Shown: in pieces, positions 9,315 through 18,512 of the stretch | How the letters are laid out: each line of letters begins with the position of its first letter | How positions within the stretch are numbered: position 1 is the stretch's first letter | Origin: Gammaproteobacteria bacterium | Lineage (GTDB): Bacteria; Pseudomonadota; Gammaproteobacteria; Xanthomonadales; Wenzhouxiangellaceae | Length of the DNA stretch: 64,000 nucleotides | Direction of reading: 5' to 3' | Assembly: GCA_021772985.1 (NCBI GenBank) | Contig: JAJFKX010000020.1 | Span: 62,001 to 126,000, forward strand | Notes under the pieces: model-generated | The model's input: only the letters and a program-made list of their open reading frames with translations | Database searches by the model: none | Told to the model about the DNA's origin: nothing | Position numbers and translations under genes: made by a program

Positions 9315-10619
9315 ATGAAGATTTTTCACCGTCAAATAATCGCTGCCTGCCTGTTGTTCTTTAACTGTCTATACGTGCATGCAGCAGACTGGCTGGAGCT
9401 CACCAATTTTAACTTGATTGATGGAACCGGAGCAGTTGAACGTACAGTAAGCACAATGCTGGTTAAGAATGGCACTATTTACAGCATTGACGATAGCTCC
9501 GAATTCACAGGTACAAATGAACACCCAACCCGGATAGATCTGAATGGTGGTTGGATGATGCCTGGGTTAATTGATACACATGTGCATGTTGCACGTTTTC
9601 CGGATACGGCAAATCAGGCCAGGTTGATCCTGGAGCAGGCAATCCGAGGCGGGATAACCGGGCTGCGTGATTTAGGCGGTGATGCCCGTGCGCTGGGGGA
9701 AGTGACCCGTGCTTTGCAAAATAAGGAGTGGCTGGGTCCAACCATGGTTTATGCCGGTATCTATGGTGGGTCGTCACTGTTTATGGATCAGCGTATTGCA
9801 GGCCTTGCGGTGGGCTTTGCTCCAGGGGCTGCGCCTTGGACTCAAGCTGTTGATCTGGAAACTGACCTGGCGTTGACAGTTGCAGCTACCAGAGGCACTG
9901 GTGTTTCAGGTATCAAACTCTATGGAAATATAGAGCCTGCGCTCAGTTTCCGTGTCATTCAGGAAGCTCGGCGCCAAGGCCTGAAGAGCTGGGCACATGC
10001 AACCGTTTTTCCGACAGGCCCGGGTGATCTGGTTGATGCTGGTGTGGATTCACTGTCGCATGCTGCCTACCTGGTGTGGGAAGCGACGCCTGTCATTCCT
10101 GACGATTATGCAGCGCGGACCAACGGCCCATGGAACGAGACACCACCTGATCACCCTAAATTGCGGGTCTTATTTAAAAAGATGGCAGAAAAAGAGGTGT
10201 ATCTGGATGCGACTTTATACGTCTACCAGGCCATGCATAAGATGATTCCCCCGGAGCAGGCCGCCTGGGCTGCGGAAGCATCTGCCTGGGGTGCAAAGGT
10301 GACGGCAGTTGCCCATAAGATGGGTGTATTAATAACCACCGGCACCGACTGGTTCGAGCCGGCAGAAGGTGAATTACCGCATACCCATCAGGAATTGGTT
10401 TTGCTGGTAGAGCAAGCCGGGTTGACGCCGATGGATGCGATTGTTGCCGGTACCCGCAATGGTGCCGGTGCCCTGGGTGTGTTGGACCAGCGGGGTACTA
10501 TTGAAATTGGTAAAGCTGCAGACTTGTTAATACTGAACAAAAGCCCGTTGCTGGATATTCGTAATACCCGCAATATTCGTATGGTTGTTAAAGACGGTGT
10601 GGTGTTAAAGCCTGAATAA
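9315..10619 (+). CDS. Secreted amidohydrolase-family protein
   Basis: A 434-residue protein with a cleavable Sec signal (hydrophobic 7-22, AxA-like VHAAD cleavage near 23). The amidohydrolase TIM barrel carries the metal HxH pair in IDTHVHV (His89 and His91), a Lys in SGIKLYG typical of carbamylated-lysine sites, a later His in WAHATV, and the closing Asp in TTGTDWF. The C-terminal IEIGKAADLLIL is the family beta-sandwich signature. Likely a periplasmic imidazolonepropionase- or prolidase-like hydrolase; the substrate cannot be read. Convergent with the MBL gene 35 bases downstream. Confidence 0.88.
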   Translation: MKIFHRQIIAACLLFFNCLYVHAADWLELTNFNLIDGTGAVERTVSTMLVKNGTIYSIDDSSEFTGTNEHPTRIDLNGGWMMPGLIDTHVHVARFPDTANQARLILEQAIRGGITGLRDLGGDARALGEVTRALQNKEWLGPTMVYAGIYGGSSLFMDQRIAGLAVGFAPGAAPWTQAVDLETDLALTVAATRGTGVSGIKLYGNIEPALSFRVIQEARRQGLKSWAHATVFPTGPGDLVDAGVDSLSHAAYLVWEATPVIPDDYAARTNGPWNETPPDHPKLRVLFKKMAEKEVYLDATLYVYQAMHKMIPPEQAAWAAEASAWGAKVTAVAHKMGVLITTGTDWFEPAEGELPHTHQELVLLVEQAGLTPMDAIVAGTRNGAGALGVLDQRGTIEIGKAADLLILNKSPLLDIRNTRNIRMVVKDGVVLKPE

Positions 10620-10654
10620 GGCAACATTCAGTGCCCTATAACGATCAGAAAAAA

Positions 10655-11521
10655 TCAAAGCGTATTAATGGGTACTTTTATATAGCTGATACCGTTAGCT
10701 TCCGCCGCCGGTATTGCACCGGCACGCATATTTACTTGTACTGACGGCACTAATAATTTCGGCAAAGCCAGACTGGCATCACGTGTTGTTCGCATTTTGA
10801 CGAACGCATCTTCAGTGATGCCATCGTGCACGTGAATATTTGACCGTTTTTGTTCCCTCACAGTGGTTTCCCACTGATATTGGTTTCTCCCCGGCGCTTT
10901 ATAATCATGGCAAAGAAACATCCGGGTATCTTCCGGAAGTAAAAAGATTTTTTGTATTGATCGGTAAAGCCGATGAGCATCACCATCCGGAAAATCGCAA
11001 CGGGCAGTACCATAATCCGGCATGAATAAGGTATCACCAACAAAAGCGGCATCACCGATTAGGTGAACCATGCACACCGGTGTGTGTCCAGGGGTATGAA
11101 TCGCCGTGGCTGGCAGATTTCCAACCTGATAGGTTTCACCATCTTTGAACAGATGATCGAACTGGCTGCCATCGATAGGAAACTGACAGCCTTCGTTAAA
11201 CAGCTCTTTAAAGGTTTTTTGGACACTGGTAATGTGTTCTCCAATTCCAATCCGACCACCCAGTTTCTGCTTTAGGTAATACGACGCGGTTAAGTGATCA
11301 GCATGTACATGCGTGTCGATGATCCACCCGACTTGCAGTTCATTTTGTTGGACAAAATCCACCACCTGATCTGCACAGCTGGTGCTGGTGCGACCAGCAG
11401 CCGGGTCATAATCGAGCAGTGAATCTATAATCGCGCAAATATTGGTTTCTGGATCCACAGCTATGTGGCTGACGTTGTTGGTGGCTTCGTCAAAAAATGA
11501 AGTAACGAGGGGTAAATTCAT
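10655..11521 (-). CDS. MBL-fold metallohydrolase, persulfide-dioxygenase/glyoxalase-II-like
   Basis: A 288-residue metallo-beta-lactamase-fold protein. The metal motif THVHADH (His71, His73, Asp75, His76) is followed by HTPGHTP and GDTLFMPD, which complete the binuclear or mononuclear site. The short C-terminal extension (LPKLLVPSVQVN and onward) is typical of bacterial ETHE1-like or Blh-like proteins, which act on glutathione persulfide or related thiols. There is no fused rhodanese. It follows a YaiI-family gene with two bases between, so they form an operon. The exact substrate is inferred from family only. Confidence 0.85.
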   Translation of the reverse strand: MNLPLVTSFFDEATNNVSHIAVDPETNICAIIDSLLDYDPAAGRTSTSCADQVVDFVQQNELQVGWIIDTHVHADHLTASYYLKQKLGGRIGIGEHITSVQKTFKELFNEGCQFPIDGSQFDHLFKDGETYQVGNLPATAIHTPGHTPVCMVHLIGDAAFVGDTLFMPDYGTARCDFPDGDAHRLYRSIQKIFLLPEDTRMFLCHDYKAPGRNQYQWETTVREQKRSNIHVHDGITEDAFVKMRTTRDASLALPKLLVPSVQVNMRAGAIPAAEANGISYIKVPINTL

Positions 11522-11523
11522 GG

Positions 11524-11985
11524 CTAACGAATTTTTGAAGGTAGATGCCTGGCTAACAGCTTATCCAGGTGATTTGCAAAAGATTTTCGATCACTTTGGC
11601 TGAGCGCCGCTGGCCCGCCGGTATCTATTCCGCTGGCGCGAAGGGTGTCCATAAAGTCACGTATATTCAGTCGTGCTCGAATATTTTCTTTTGAGTATAG
11701 TTCACCCCTCGGATTGAGTGCGTGGCCATCTTTATTAATTACCTCTGCAGCCAAAGGGATATCGGCTGTGATCACCAGATCACCACTAGCGAGCCGATTG
11801 ACTATCTCATTGTCAGCTGCATCGAAACCTGATTGTACTTGAAGCATGCTTATATTTTTCAGCTGCGGGATACGTATCGGTTGATTGGCAACCAGTGTTA
11901 ATTGCACCCCGGTACGTTGAGCAGCTCTAAACAATATCTCTTTAATAACCACCGGACATGCATCTGCATCGACCCAGATTTTCAT
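11524..11985 (-). CDS. yaiI: YaiI/YqxD family (DUF188) PIN-like protein
   Basis: With the ATG at 11985 the protein has 153 residues and begins [18 protein letters not shown], the exact family opening; a GTG 69 bases upstream would add residues not seen in the family. The conserved VDADACP motif, the later ITADIPLA and the [11 protein letters not shown] tail identify DUF188, a PIN-related fold with conserved acidic residues and hence a suspected nuclease; no activity is established. Only two bases separate its stop from the MBL-fold gene. Confidence 0.88.
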   Translation of the reverse strand: MKIWVDADACPVVIKEILFRAAQRTGVQLTLVANQPIRIPQLKNISMLQVQSGFDAADNEIVNRLASGDLVITADIPLAAEVINKDGHALNPRGELYSKENIRARLNIRDFMDTLRASGIDTGGPAALSQSDRKSFANHLDKLLARHLPSKIR

Positions 11986-12108
11986 GCCGGGGCACTTGTT
12001 TTTGTTTGATAAACGGTAAAATTCATTTTGAGGTTTGCTGAGTTTAGGTTGCACCTTTGTTAACGCTGGCCGGTATTATATGCTGCGCAGGGAGGGCATT
12101 GTTTAATA

Positions 12109-12315
12109 TTAGTGATGATCTGCGGGCGCGCCTAGGTCACACTTGTTACATTCCAGGTTTTGCCCCAGCATTGAATTTCGCCCTGATGCGGAAATGACCC
12201 ATGTCCGGATAATCCAGGGCGGCTTATGTCGAACGTGTTGAAAATGGCCGCAGCCAAGTTCAGCCACCCAGTCATTGTCTTCATCTGTGTGATAACCGGT
12301 GATGGGCTGTTGCAT
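12109..12315 (-). CDS. DUF3565 family small protein
   Basis: A 68-residue protein starting MQQPITGYHTDEDNDWVAEL. It carries the family hallmarks: CGHFQHVRHKPPW in the centre and a CNKC pair near the end, giving a probable zinc site with the CGH cysteine. The function of DUF3565 is unknown. It lies upstream of yaiI on the same strand with about 120 bases between, so co-transcription is possible but not shown. Confidence 0.85.
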   Translation of the reverse strand: MQQPITGYHTDEDNDWVAELGCGHFQHVRHKPPWIIRTWVISASGRNSMLGQNLECNKCDLGAPADHH

Positions 12316-12454
12316 TTATTTCATTATCTATTGGTTTTAAGCTGATATATCACATCCGGGCTCAGGATGTGATAGGGAAGCAAATCTTCACCGAGAACTA
12401 CAAGCTTATGGCGTGGTCGATTGATGGATTATTAATACCATCGGGAGTCTGCCA

Positions 12455-13408
12455 ATGCCTGCTTATCTGCGTCGAATTATTTGGTTTGCCGGCATCTTGA
12501 TGATGCCCTGTTTCAGTTTTGCTCAAGCGCCACAATGTCCGGCATTGCTGCTGGCTATTGAAGTCGATGGCACTGTGTCAGCCGGATCAAAGGACGAGCT
12601 GCGGAAAATGGTTAACCAAGGCAGGTCCTTACGCGTTGGCTGGCGTGTCGATGATCGGGAAGGCAATCCTGTCGTTACTCATTGGGCAGACGCCGCATTC
12701 CTGACCTTATTTGAAGGGGATGTATTTGCCCAGATGCAGTCCATCCACCGGCAAGTGCCTCGCCGTGGTCAGGCCCGAATCGAACTAAGCGATGAAGTCC
12801 AGCATTGGACCGGGCTGATCGGTACCAATGGTCTACTCATCAGTCGTATGAATACAAATGATCAAGCCCAGGAGCGAAAGGTGAAAAGCTGGTGGTGTTT
12901 GGTCACCGATCAAACTGTATCGAAAGCGGATAGACTGGAATGCCAATTACCCGGTTGGCGGTTGCTTTATCAGCACGATAAAGATGGAAGCCGGCTGCTT
13001 GGGTCGAAGCAATGGTTGCTGGATACCATCCGCGGCGGTCAGCCAATCAGGATTGCCTGGGGGCTAGCCCATCCGAGTGATCCCGGCAGATCGGTTGAGC
13101 ATGCAGCTGAACCGGTATTTATTACCATTACCAATCAAGTTGAAGTAGTTGCACAACTGCCTGAGCATGTTGCCCAGGCATCTTACTGGAATGTAGAACA
13201 GGCAGAGTTCGCGGATCCGGCGGTGATGTGGCGGGCAATGCTGACAACCACTGGGAGTTTTGATGCAATCTGGGTGAACCGGGCAACCGGAGAAGTGCTC
13301 AGAAGAGCGCCACAGCGTCATCAGCTTGCCTGGTACGGTCAGACAGTACCGCTGCATTGCCCTAAACAAACATTACAGTTGGTGGCGCCAGCACCATCAG
13401 ATCAATAA
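12455..13408 (+). CDS. Secreted protein of unknown function with an internal duplication
   Basis: A 317-residue protein with a signal peptide (hydrophobic 7-20, cleavage near SFAQA). GGGAG about ten bases before the ATG is a good ribosome site. The mature part shows two related halves: residues about 28-155 and 165-300 each start with a short strand and acidic turn, then GSK-x5-6-hydrophobic, then GxxRVGW or GxPIRIAW, and later a W-rich beta region. No catalytic motif is recognised and I cannot name the family. It stands alone and converges on a LolA-like gene. Confidence 0.75.
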   Translation: MPAYLRRIIWFAGILMMPCFSFAQAPQCPALLLAIEVDGTVSAGSKDELRKMVNQGRSLRVGWRVDDREGNPVVTHWADAAFLTLFEGDVFAQMQSIHRQVPRRGQARIELSDEVQHWTGLIGTNGLLISRMNTNDQAQERKVKSWWCLVTDQTVSKADRLECQLPGWRLLYQHDKDGSRLLGSKQWLLDTIRGGQPIRIAWGLAHPSDPGRSVEHAAEPVFITITNQVEVVAQLPEHVAQASYWNVEQAEFADPAVMWRAMLTTTGSFDAIWVNRATGEVLRRAPQRHQLAWYGQTVPLHCPKQTLQLVAPAPSDQ

Positions 13409-13461
13409 AGTCACTTCAGAAGCAGATTTAAACACCACAATTTTCACCGGTAAAACCTGGA

Positions 13462-14238
13462 TTACCCGGATGCTGTTGCATTTTTATTTACGGGCATAAT
13501 GAATCGCTTGTCTGGTACTTCAATGTCGAGTTCAATGTTGTTGTAAGTGATGGTTTGAGCGCCGCCTTTGAGCACCACCGAAAGGCTGTGAGCAAACACT
13601 ATACCGTCAACTTCTTTGTAATCTCCGATATTAATTATGGTCTCAACTTCTGTGCCGTTCATGTTGATTTTTGAAAGTTTTCGAAACGGCAGATAATGGT
13701 CTTTATCCAGATATAAATACTCCGTGTCTCCGTTGGCCAAAGTTATTTTCAGCTTATAGGCGTCAGTGCCCTCAATGTTTTCGGTGCCTTGTAACTCCAC
13801 CCTGTGGCCCTTTTCCTGGTAATTGACCAGCACACCGAGAAAATCAGACTGATTGCGGGTTTGTTTGAGCTGCACCGCTCCCATTTCCTGAGCATTGGAC
13901 ATGCCGGTAAACGGTTGGATGGTCCAGCCTTTTTCACCATCATAGGCATTCACGGTGGTGTTACCTTGCATTTCGTATTCAATCCGTACCCGTTGTTGTG
14001 GCAATTGATATTCCATTCTCATGGGCATTTCAACGTTGCCACCACCATGACCGCCATGGCCACCTTGCATCAACACCACACCGGTAACACGTACTGTATT
14101 GATGGCATTCAGTTTATCCAGGCCACCTCGGGCAATGAGATAATTGGCAACAATTTCGTCGCTACTTGGATCAGCAAAAATAAGTCCTGGAAAGGTGCTA
14201 TAAATGATCAGCAAAATGTGGATTAATAATTTCAGCAT
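13462..14238 (-). CDS. Secreted LolA-like / outer-membrane lipoprotein-sorting-type protein
   Basis: The start at 14238 is chosen because AGGAGA lies eight bases upstream and the product then begins with a clean signal peptide (LKLLIHILLIIY); a longer frame to 14259 adds seven residues. The 258-residue product has the pattern of the LolA/LolB-like half-barrel: a helix with YLIARGGLDKLNAI, then alternating strands with MRMEYQLPQQRVRIEYE and KGWTIQPF. A conspicuous GGHGGHGGG loop could bind metal. Such proteins may carry lipid or act as modules of unknown systems. The preceding gene on the strand is another secreted protein, 69 bases upstream. Confidence 0.72.
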   Translation of the reverse strand: MLKLLIHILLIIYSTFPGLIFADPSSDEIVANYLIARGGLDKLNAINTVRVTGVVLMQGGHGGHGGGNVEMPMRMEYQLPQQRVRIEYEMQGNTTVNAYDGEKGWTIQPFTGMSNAQEMGAVQLKQTRNQSDFLGVLVNYQEKGHRVELQGTENIEGTDAYKLKITLANGDTEYLYLDKDHYLPFRKLSKINMNGTEVETIINIGDYKEVDGIVFAHSLSVVLKGGAQTITYNNIELDIEVPDKRFIMPVNKNATASG

Positions 14239-14307
14239 GGCGATCTCCTGTAGATGCAATTTTGGTATTGGAGTTGGGTCAATATTGTTATCAGCATTTG
14301 CGAATCT

Positions 14308-15114
14308 TCAATCCGTGGATGAAAACGCCACTTCGGTCAGTTGTTGTAGCTGCAGCTTTGCTTGTGGGAATGCATTGATACCTTTGGTATTTTGCTGCAT
14401 GGACAAAGCGAGTAATCGACCGCCAGTGGCATCAAACTTCCAATCTCTGGTCTGCTGAAGATCGCCGTCAAAACTGTATTCAGGCATGTCATCCATGGAT
14501 TCTAATTTTGCGTTGGAATGGGTCGTTACACTGATAATGGTATGAGCGTTGAGTTGTTGAATGGCGGTAACTTTGTGCTGGCTGGTAACTGAGCCTGTCG
14601 CCCAGGCCCAACCTTCCAATGAACGAACAGTTCTTTGATCAGTCCAGCTGCTTCCAACATTGACCGGTTCTGTGGGAAGTGCCGGAAACAGGTCATACAA
14701 TGTCTGGTTAATTGGAAACCCACCTTCAACTGCCCGACCAAGATCGATGGCGAAATGCTCTTGGGTCTTGATTTGCTGCAAGCTCAGGTGATCGTTCATC
14801 AAAAAATTAAAGCTGTGGCCTTCTAAATGATTGGTGGACAGTCGTTGCGTCATTTCATGTGCTGTAGAACTGCCCTGAATTTTTCCGATAGTGATCGTTA
14901 CAGTTTTTAAATCAGGATCGGTGTTGAATTCGAAGGCCATAAGAAAACGTCGTCCAGCGTGAATGTTGGCTTCATCGCCGGCTGTGATTTCATGGGTAAT
15001 GGATAAACTGGCCTGGCCCTTAATATCCAGGTAACGCAGCTGGACCGGCTCATCCGCTGCTGATGGCAGAGCCACCAACAGGGTTGTTGTGAATAGTAGT
15101 GATAGATGTTTCAT
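14308..15114 (-). CDS. Secreted protein of unknown function
   Basis: A 268-residue protein with a signal peptide (KHLSLLFTTTLLVALPSAADE, cleavage after SAA). The mature part is beta-rich with alternating hydrophobic residues. A central GSSWTDQRTV and the SFDGDLQQTRDWKFD stretch resemble DUF6263-like lipid-binding folds only loosely. I cannot name the family. It is followed by the LolA-like gene on the same strand, so the two probably form a unit, and it is divergent from the macA-like operon across a roughly 300-base control region. Confidence 0.7.
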   Translation of the reverse strand: MKHLSLLFTTTLLVALPSAADEPVQLRYLDIKGQASLSITHEITAGDEANIHAGRRFLMAFEFNTDPDLKTVTITIGKIQGSSTAHEMTQRLSTNHLEGHSFNFLMNDHLSLQQIKTQEHFAIDLGRAVEGGFPINQTLYDLFPALPTEPVNVGSSWTDQRTVRSLEGWAWATGSVTSQHKVTAIQQLNAHTIISVTTHSNAKLESMDDMPEYSFDGDLQQTRDWKFDATGGRLLALSMQQNTKGINAFPQAKLQLQQLTEVAFSSTD

Positions 15115-15422
15115 GAGGGAAATTCTAGAGTGCGAATATCTTCCAATTTTGTCGTCACTATCACGAACTGTAACGAACGCTTCTGCTCAGGCCATTCAAA
15201 CTGCTGCATCTGCAGAGCCGTCAATGATTGTGTTAAGCGGGCTGCATGGCGATTAATTTTGTTGAAAATTGTGGTTTATCTGTTTTAGCTGTTACAGCTT
15301 CAACTACGCTGTGACATAACGTGACAAACCAGACATCACCAGCCAACAACCCGTAGGTAGATTTGTTCACCAGCACAAGCAGTGAAGCTTGATTTCACTA
15401 CAGTGATGTTGAGGTGTCGTTG
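15115..15422. promoter_or_regulatory. Divergent control region with CpxR/OmpR-type tandem sites
   Basis: This roughly 300-base spacer has no gene. Near the efflux operon it carries GTGAC-ATAAC-GTGAC (15311-15325), a direct repeat with a ten-base period, the same geometry as the CpxR box GTAAA-N5-GTAAA. On the other side, 50 bases upstream of the minus-strand secreted gene, CGAAC-N5-CGAAC (15164-15178) has the same period. The operon encodes its own OmpR/CpxR-class regulator, so autoregulation is likely by inference. A GAGG ribosome site (15411-15414) precedes the ATG at 15423. Confidence 0.5.
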
Positions 15423-16472
15423 ATGGTTAAAAATCGCAGATGGCTGCATGTCGCCGTTCTGGCATTGTTATCGGCAGTGGGCTTTTATGCCTGGCCCGGC
15501 AAACAGCAGGCACCGGATGTTGAGCCTGAGCAGACAGTCAGTGTTACTTTAAGAAAGTTACAGGAAACTGTCACGGCTACCGGGGTAATCCGTCCGGTGG
15601 TTGGTGCCGAGGTCAATGTCGGTTCAAGAATTTCCGGGACAGTCATTAGTTTGCCGGTGGTGGTTGGAGATCGGGTGCAAGCCGGCCAGCTTTTGGCTGA
15701 GCTGGATAGTACGGTGTTGCAAGCCACAGTTGACCAGATGCAGGCTGACGTTGCCTTGGTCCGTCCACGCATTGCTCTGGCTGAAAGCATACTCGAGCGT
15801 CGTCGGCGTCTGGCGCAAAACGATTTGGCATCGGATGAAGATCTGGATACGGCTATTCGAGACCTGGCAGTCGAACGTGCGCAATTGGATGCAAGTCTGG
15901 CTCGACTGAATGCTGCCGAAATATCCCTGGATTATGCACGAATCACTGCACCGATTAATGGCGTTATCGGCCAAGTCACTACACGCAAAGGTGAAACCGT
16001 TGCTGCCGATTTTTCTGCGCCAACTTTCGTTACCATTGTTGATCTTGAACGACTTGAAGTTCTGACTTACGTCGATGAAACCGATATCGGCAGGGTAGCG
16101 GTTGGTCAATCAGCCATGTTTACTGTTGATACTTACCCCGACCAGGAATTCTATGCAACTGTCAAAGCAATTCAGCCCAAGGCTGAGCTGCGAGATAGTG
16201 TTGTTAACTACATCGTCCGGCTTGAATTCGAGTTACCCGAAGATTACATCCTGCGTCCGGAAATGACCGCCCATGTACGACTGGTTGTGGCGGAACGAGA
16301 TGGCGTGCTTACCGCGCCACGGATGGCATTGAAACGTGCCGATGGAAGACAGTATGTGATGGTGGAACGAGCAGGAGAGTGGGTGGAGCAAGATGTCAGC
16401 ACCGGTTGGCGATCTGAAAATTCGATCGAGATTCTGAATGGTTTGAGAGCCGGTGATGTTGTCGGCTATTAA
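15423..16472 (+). CDS. Periplasmic adaptor (MacA/HlyD-like) of an ABC efflux system
   Basis: GAGG eight bases before the ATG at 15423 favours this start over an in-frame GTG at 15414; the product has 349 residues. An N-terminal membrane anchor (about 10-25) is followed by a split biotinyl-lipoyl domain (VNVGSRISGTVISLPVVVGDRVQAGQLLAELD and later ITAPINGVIGQVTTRKGETV), an intervening alpha hairpin (about 105-165), and beta-barrel and membrane-proximal domains. It links an inner-membrane MacB-type transporter to an outer-membrane TolC-like channel. It opens an operon with ATPase, permeases and two-component genes. The 186-base gap to the next gene is unusually long for this operon. Confidence 0.9.
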   Translation: MVKNRRWLHVAVLALLSAVGFYAWPGKQQAPDVEPEQTVSVTLRKLQETVTATGVIRPVVGAEVNVGSRISGTVISLPVVVGDRVQAGQLLAELDSTVLQATVDQMQADVALVRPRIALAESILERRRRLAQNDLASDEDLDTAIRDLAVERAQLDASLARLNAAEISLDYARITAPINGVIGQVTTRKGETVAADFSAPTFVTIVDLERLEVLTYVDETDIGRVAVGQSAMFTVDTYPDQEFYATVKAIQPKAELRDSVVNYIVRLEFELPEDYILRPEMTAHVRLVVAERDGVLTAPRMALKRADGRQYVMVERAGEWVEQDVSTGWRSENSIEILNGLRAGDVVGY

Positions 16473-16658
16473 TGCATTTAAAGCATTAACGGTGTACGCC
16501 GCAAGCTTGCCGGGTAGCCCAAAAGAGGTGATTACAGTGCCAGATGGTTGCGTTGTCAGCAACATCTTAATTCCAACCTCAGTTGTTTTTGTAAGTGTGC
16601 CTTATTGATGGCTTGAAGCATCAAATATGCATGACATGGGACCAGGAGAAATGTACCA

Positions 16659-17327
16659 ATGATTCAGTTACGCAAAATCTCTAAAACTTTCGAGCGCCCT
16701 GGAGAGCGCGCCTTGCATGTTCTGAAAGGCGTTGATTTTAATGTTGAACAAGGTGAATTTGTTGCCATAGTTGGTCCTTCGGGTTCCGGAAAAACCACCC
16801 TGATGAATATTCTGGGGCTGCTTGATCGGCCTGATTCCGGAGACTATCAACTGCTCGGCAGCCAGGTATCGGCAATGTCTGCAACCGAGCTTGCCAAGAC
16901 CCGTAACGCAACCATAGGCTTTGTGTTTCAACAGTTCCACCTGCTTCCCAGAGTGACTGCAACCGAAAATGTAGAGTTGCCGCTGGTCTATTCTGATGCC
17001 CGAGATACCGTTAAGAAGGCTGTCAACGCCCTGTGCAGGGTTGGTCTCGAAGAGCGGTTGTCTCATTTTCCGAGTGAGCTCTCTGGTGGGCAACAACAGC
17101 GAGTCGCGATTGCCCGGGCTTTGGTTAATGATCCTGAGGTCATTCTTGCTGATGAGCCTACCGGAAACCTCGACCAGGAATCAGGCCAACAGGTGATGGA
17201 TTTGTTTTTGGAGTTAAATCGAGCTGGATCGACGATACTTTTTATTACCCATGACCAGAAGATTGCTGATCAGGCATCACGGGTGGTGCGAATCGATAAC
17301 GGATGTCTGACGGCCTCATTAAACTGA
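16659..17327 (+). CDS. ABC transporter ATP-binding protein (MacB/LolD class)
   Basis: A 222-residue nucleotide-binding protein with Walker [10 protein letters not shown] (39-47), Q-loop VFQQF, signature LSGGQQQR (141-148), Walker B VILADEP with catalytic Glu166, and H-loop FITHD. The [10 protein letters not shown] and [11 protein letters not shown] stretches are diagnostic for the LolD/MacB/FtsE group. It supplies energy by ATP hydrolysis to the two FtsX-like permeases encoded next. Its stop lies 12 bases before the first permease ATG, and GGAG between them serves as ribosome site. Confidence 0.94.
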   Translation: MIQLRKISKTFERPGERALHVLKGVDFNVEQGEFVAIVGPSGSGKTTLMNILGLLDRPDSGDYQLLGSQVSAMSATELAKTRNATIGFVFQQFHLLPRVTATENVELPLVYSDARDTVKKAVNALCRVGLEERLSHFPSELSGGQQQRVAIARALVNDPEVILADEPTGNLDQESGQQVMDLFLELNRAGSTILFITHDQKIADQASRVVRIDNGCLTASLN

Positions 17328-17339
17328 TTGGAGATCATA

Positions 17340-18512
17340 ATGAACTGGAAACTTCTTTTAGCCGGCAGTTTTAAACTGATGTCCCGTTACAAGCTCAGGA
17401 CTTTTTTTATGGGTTTTGCAGTGGTCGTCGGTGTGGCCACGCTGATTGCCGGGCGCGCACTCAGCACGGGTTCCGAGCAACAGATTATGCAAAGGGTGAA
17501 TCAAATGTTTGGGCCGGGAACAATTCTTATTTTTTCCAGCACCTTGAACAATGCTGATCTCGAAGCGATCGATCAACAGCTGGAGCAGGTGATCAGTTGG
17601 TCACCCCGGTTCACTCTGGGGGAATTGGACATCAGTTATCAAGGAGCAGATCGCCAGGCTGCCGTCTATGGTCATTCAGAACGGGCGGATTTTGTTTGGA
17701 ATCGCGATGTGATTGATGGACGCTTCTTTACCAATGATGATCTTGTCAGATCAGCCCGCATCGCACTGATTGGCACCCGGCTTGCGGAAACATTATTTGG
17801 CAGTACAAGCCCAATTGGCGAAGAGATCCTGATCGACGCGATACCATTTAGCATTGTGGGCATACTTGAACCGGTCGGTATTGATCCGCACGGAGAGGAT
17901 CGCGACGAGGATATTTATGTGCCGATAACAACAGCCATGCGGCGATTGAGTAATACCGATTACGTAGGTTCTGCAAAAATAGTGGTGAGCAACCACCAAA
18001 TGGTCGATCAGGATGCCGAGCAAATAGCTGAAATTATGCGTGAGCGCCATTTGATTGTGGCAGGTGAAGCGGATGATTTTGCCATTTACACATCCAAGTT
18101 TGCCGGGCGTTCAGTGGCCAGGGCAAACCAGGTGCTGGATGTTTATCTAATGGTTGCTGCCGGTGTCGTGTTGTTGCTGGCGGCAGTGGTGATTTCAAGC
18201 ATTATGCTGGTGATCATGCGCGAGCGAATCGCCGAAATTGGTTTACGCAAGGCAATCGGTGCTACCCAACTGCAAATCAGCCAACAGTTTTTGATTGAAG
18301 TGGCAAGTGTAACCCTGGCCGCTGGTGTGGCTGGCATTGGGCTGGGTATTGCAGTGGCAAGCCTGATCTCGAAAAACATTGATGTACCGATGGTTATATC
18401 AGCTCAGTCGATTATCTTAGGACTTGCCTCTGCAGTGGTTGTCGGTGTTGTTTCAGGAATTGCTCCGGCCCGGAAGGCCGCTGCTCTAGACCCTGTTGAA
18501 GCTCTGCGGTGA
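17340..18512 (+). CDS. ABC transporter permease, MacB/FtsX type (first)
   Basis: The start at ATG 17340 is preceded by GGAG; a TTG at 17328 would swallow this site. The 390-residue product has one N-terminal transmembrane helix, a large periplasmic MacB-like domain (about 45-265), and three C-terminal helices (about 275-390) with the conserved RERIAEIGLRKAIGA coupling helix and terminal P-VEALR. This is the FtsX/MacB topology; the system pulls substrate from the periplasm or outer leaflet to a TolC-like exit. The next permease overlaps it by four bases (GTGA). Confidence 0.92.
   Translation: MNWKLLLAGSFKLMSRYKLRTFFMGFAVVVGVATLIAGRALSTGSEQQIMQRVNQMFGPGTILIFSSTLNNADLEAIDQQLEQVISWSPRFTLGELDISYQGADRQAAVYGHSERADFVWNRDVIDGRFFTNDDLVRSARIALIGTRLAETLFGSTSPIGEEILIDAIPFSIVGILEPVGIDPHGEDRDEDIYVPITTAMRRLSNTDYVGSAKIVVSNHQMVDQDAEQIAEIMRERHLIVAGEADDFAIYTSKFAGRSVARANQVLDVYLMVAAGVVLLLAAVVISSIMLVIMRERIAEIGLRKAIGATQLQISQQFLIEVASVTLAAGVAGIGLGIAVASLISKNIDVPMVISAQSIILGLASAVVVGVVSGIAPARKAAALDPVEALR

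Noticed and set aside
15624..16109. 161-codon minus-strand frame inside the adaptor gene
   Set aside because: Lies antisense to the lipoyl/hairpin domains of a clear HlyD-like protein; composition is that of a shadow frame.
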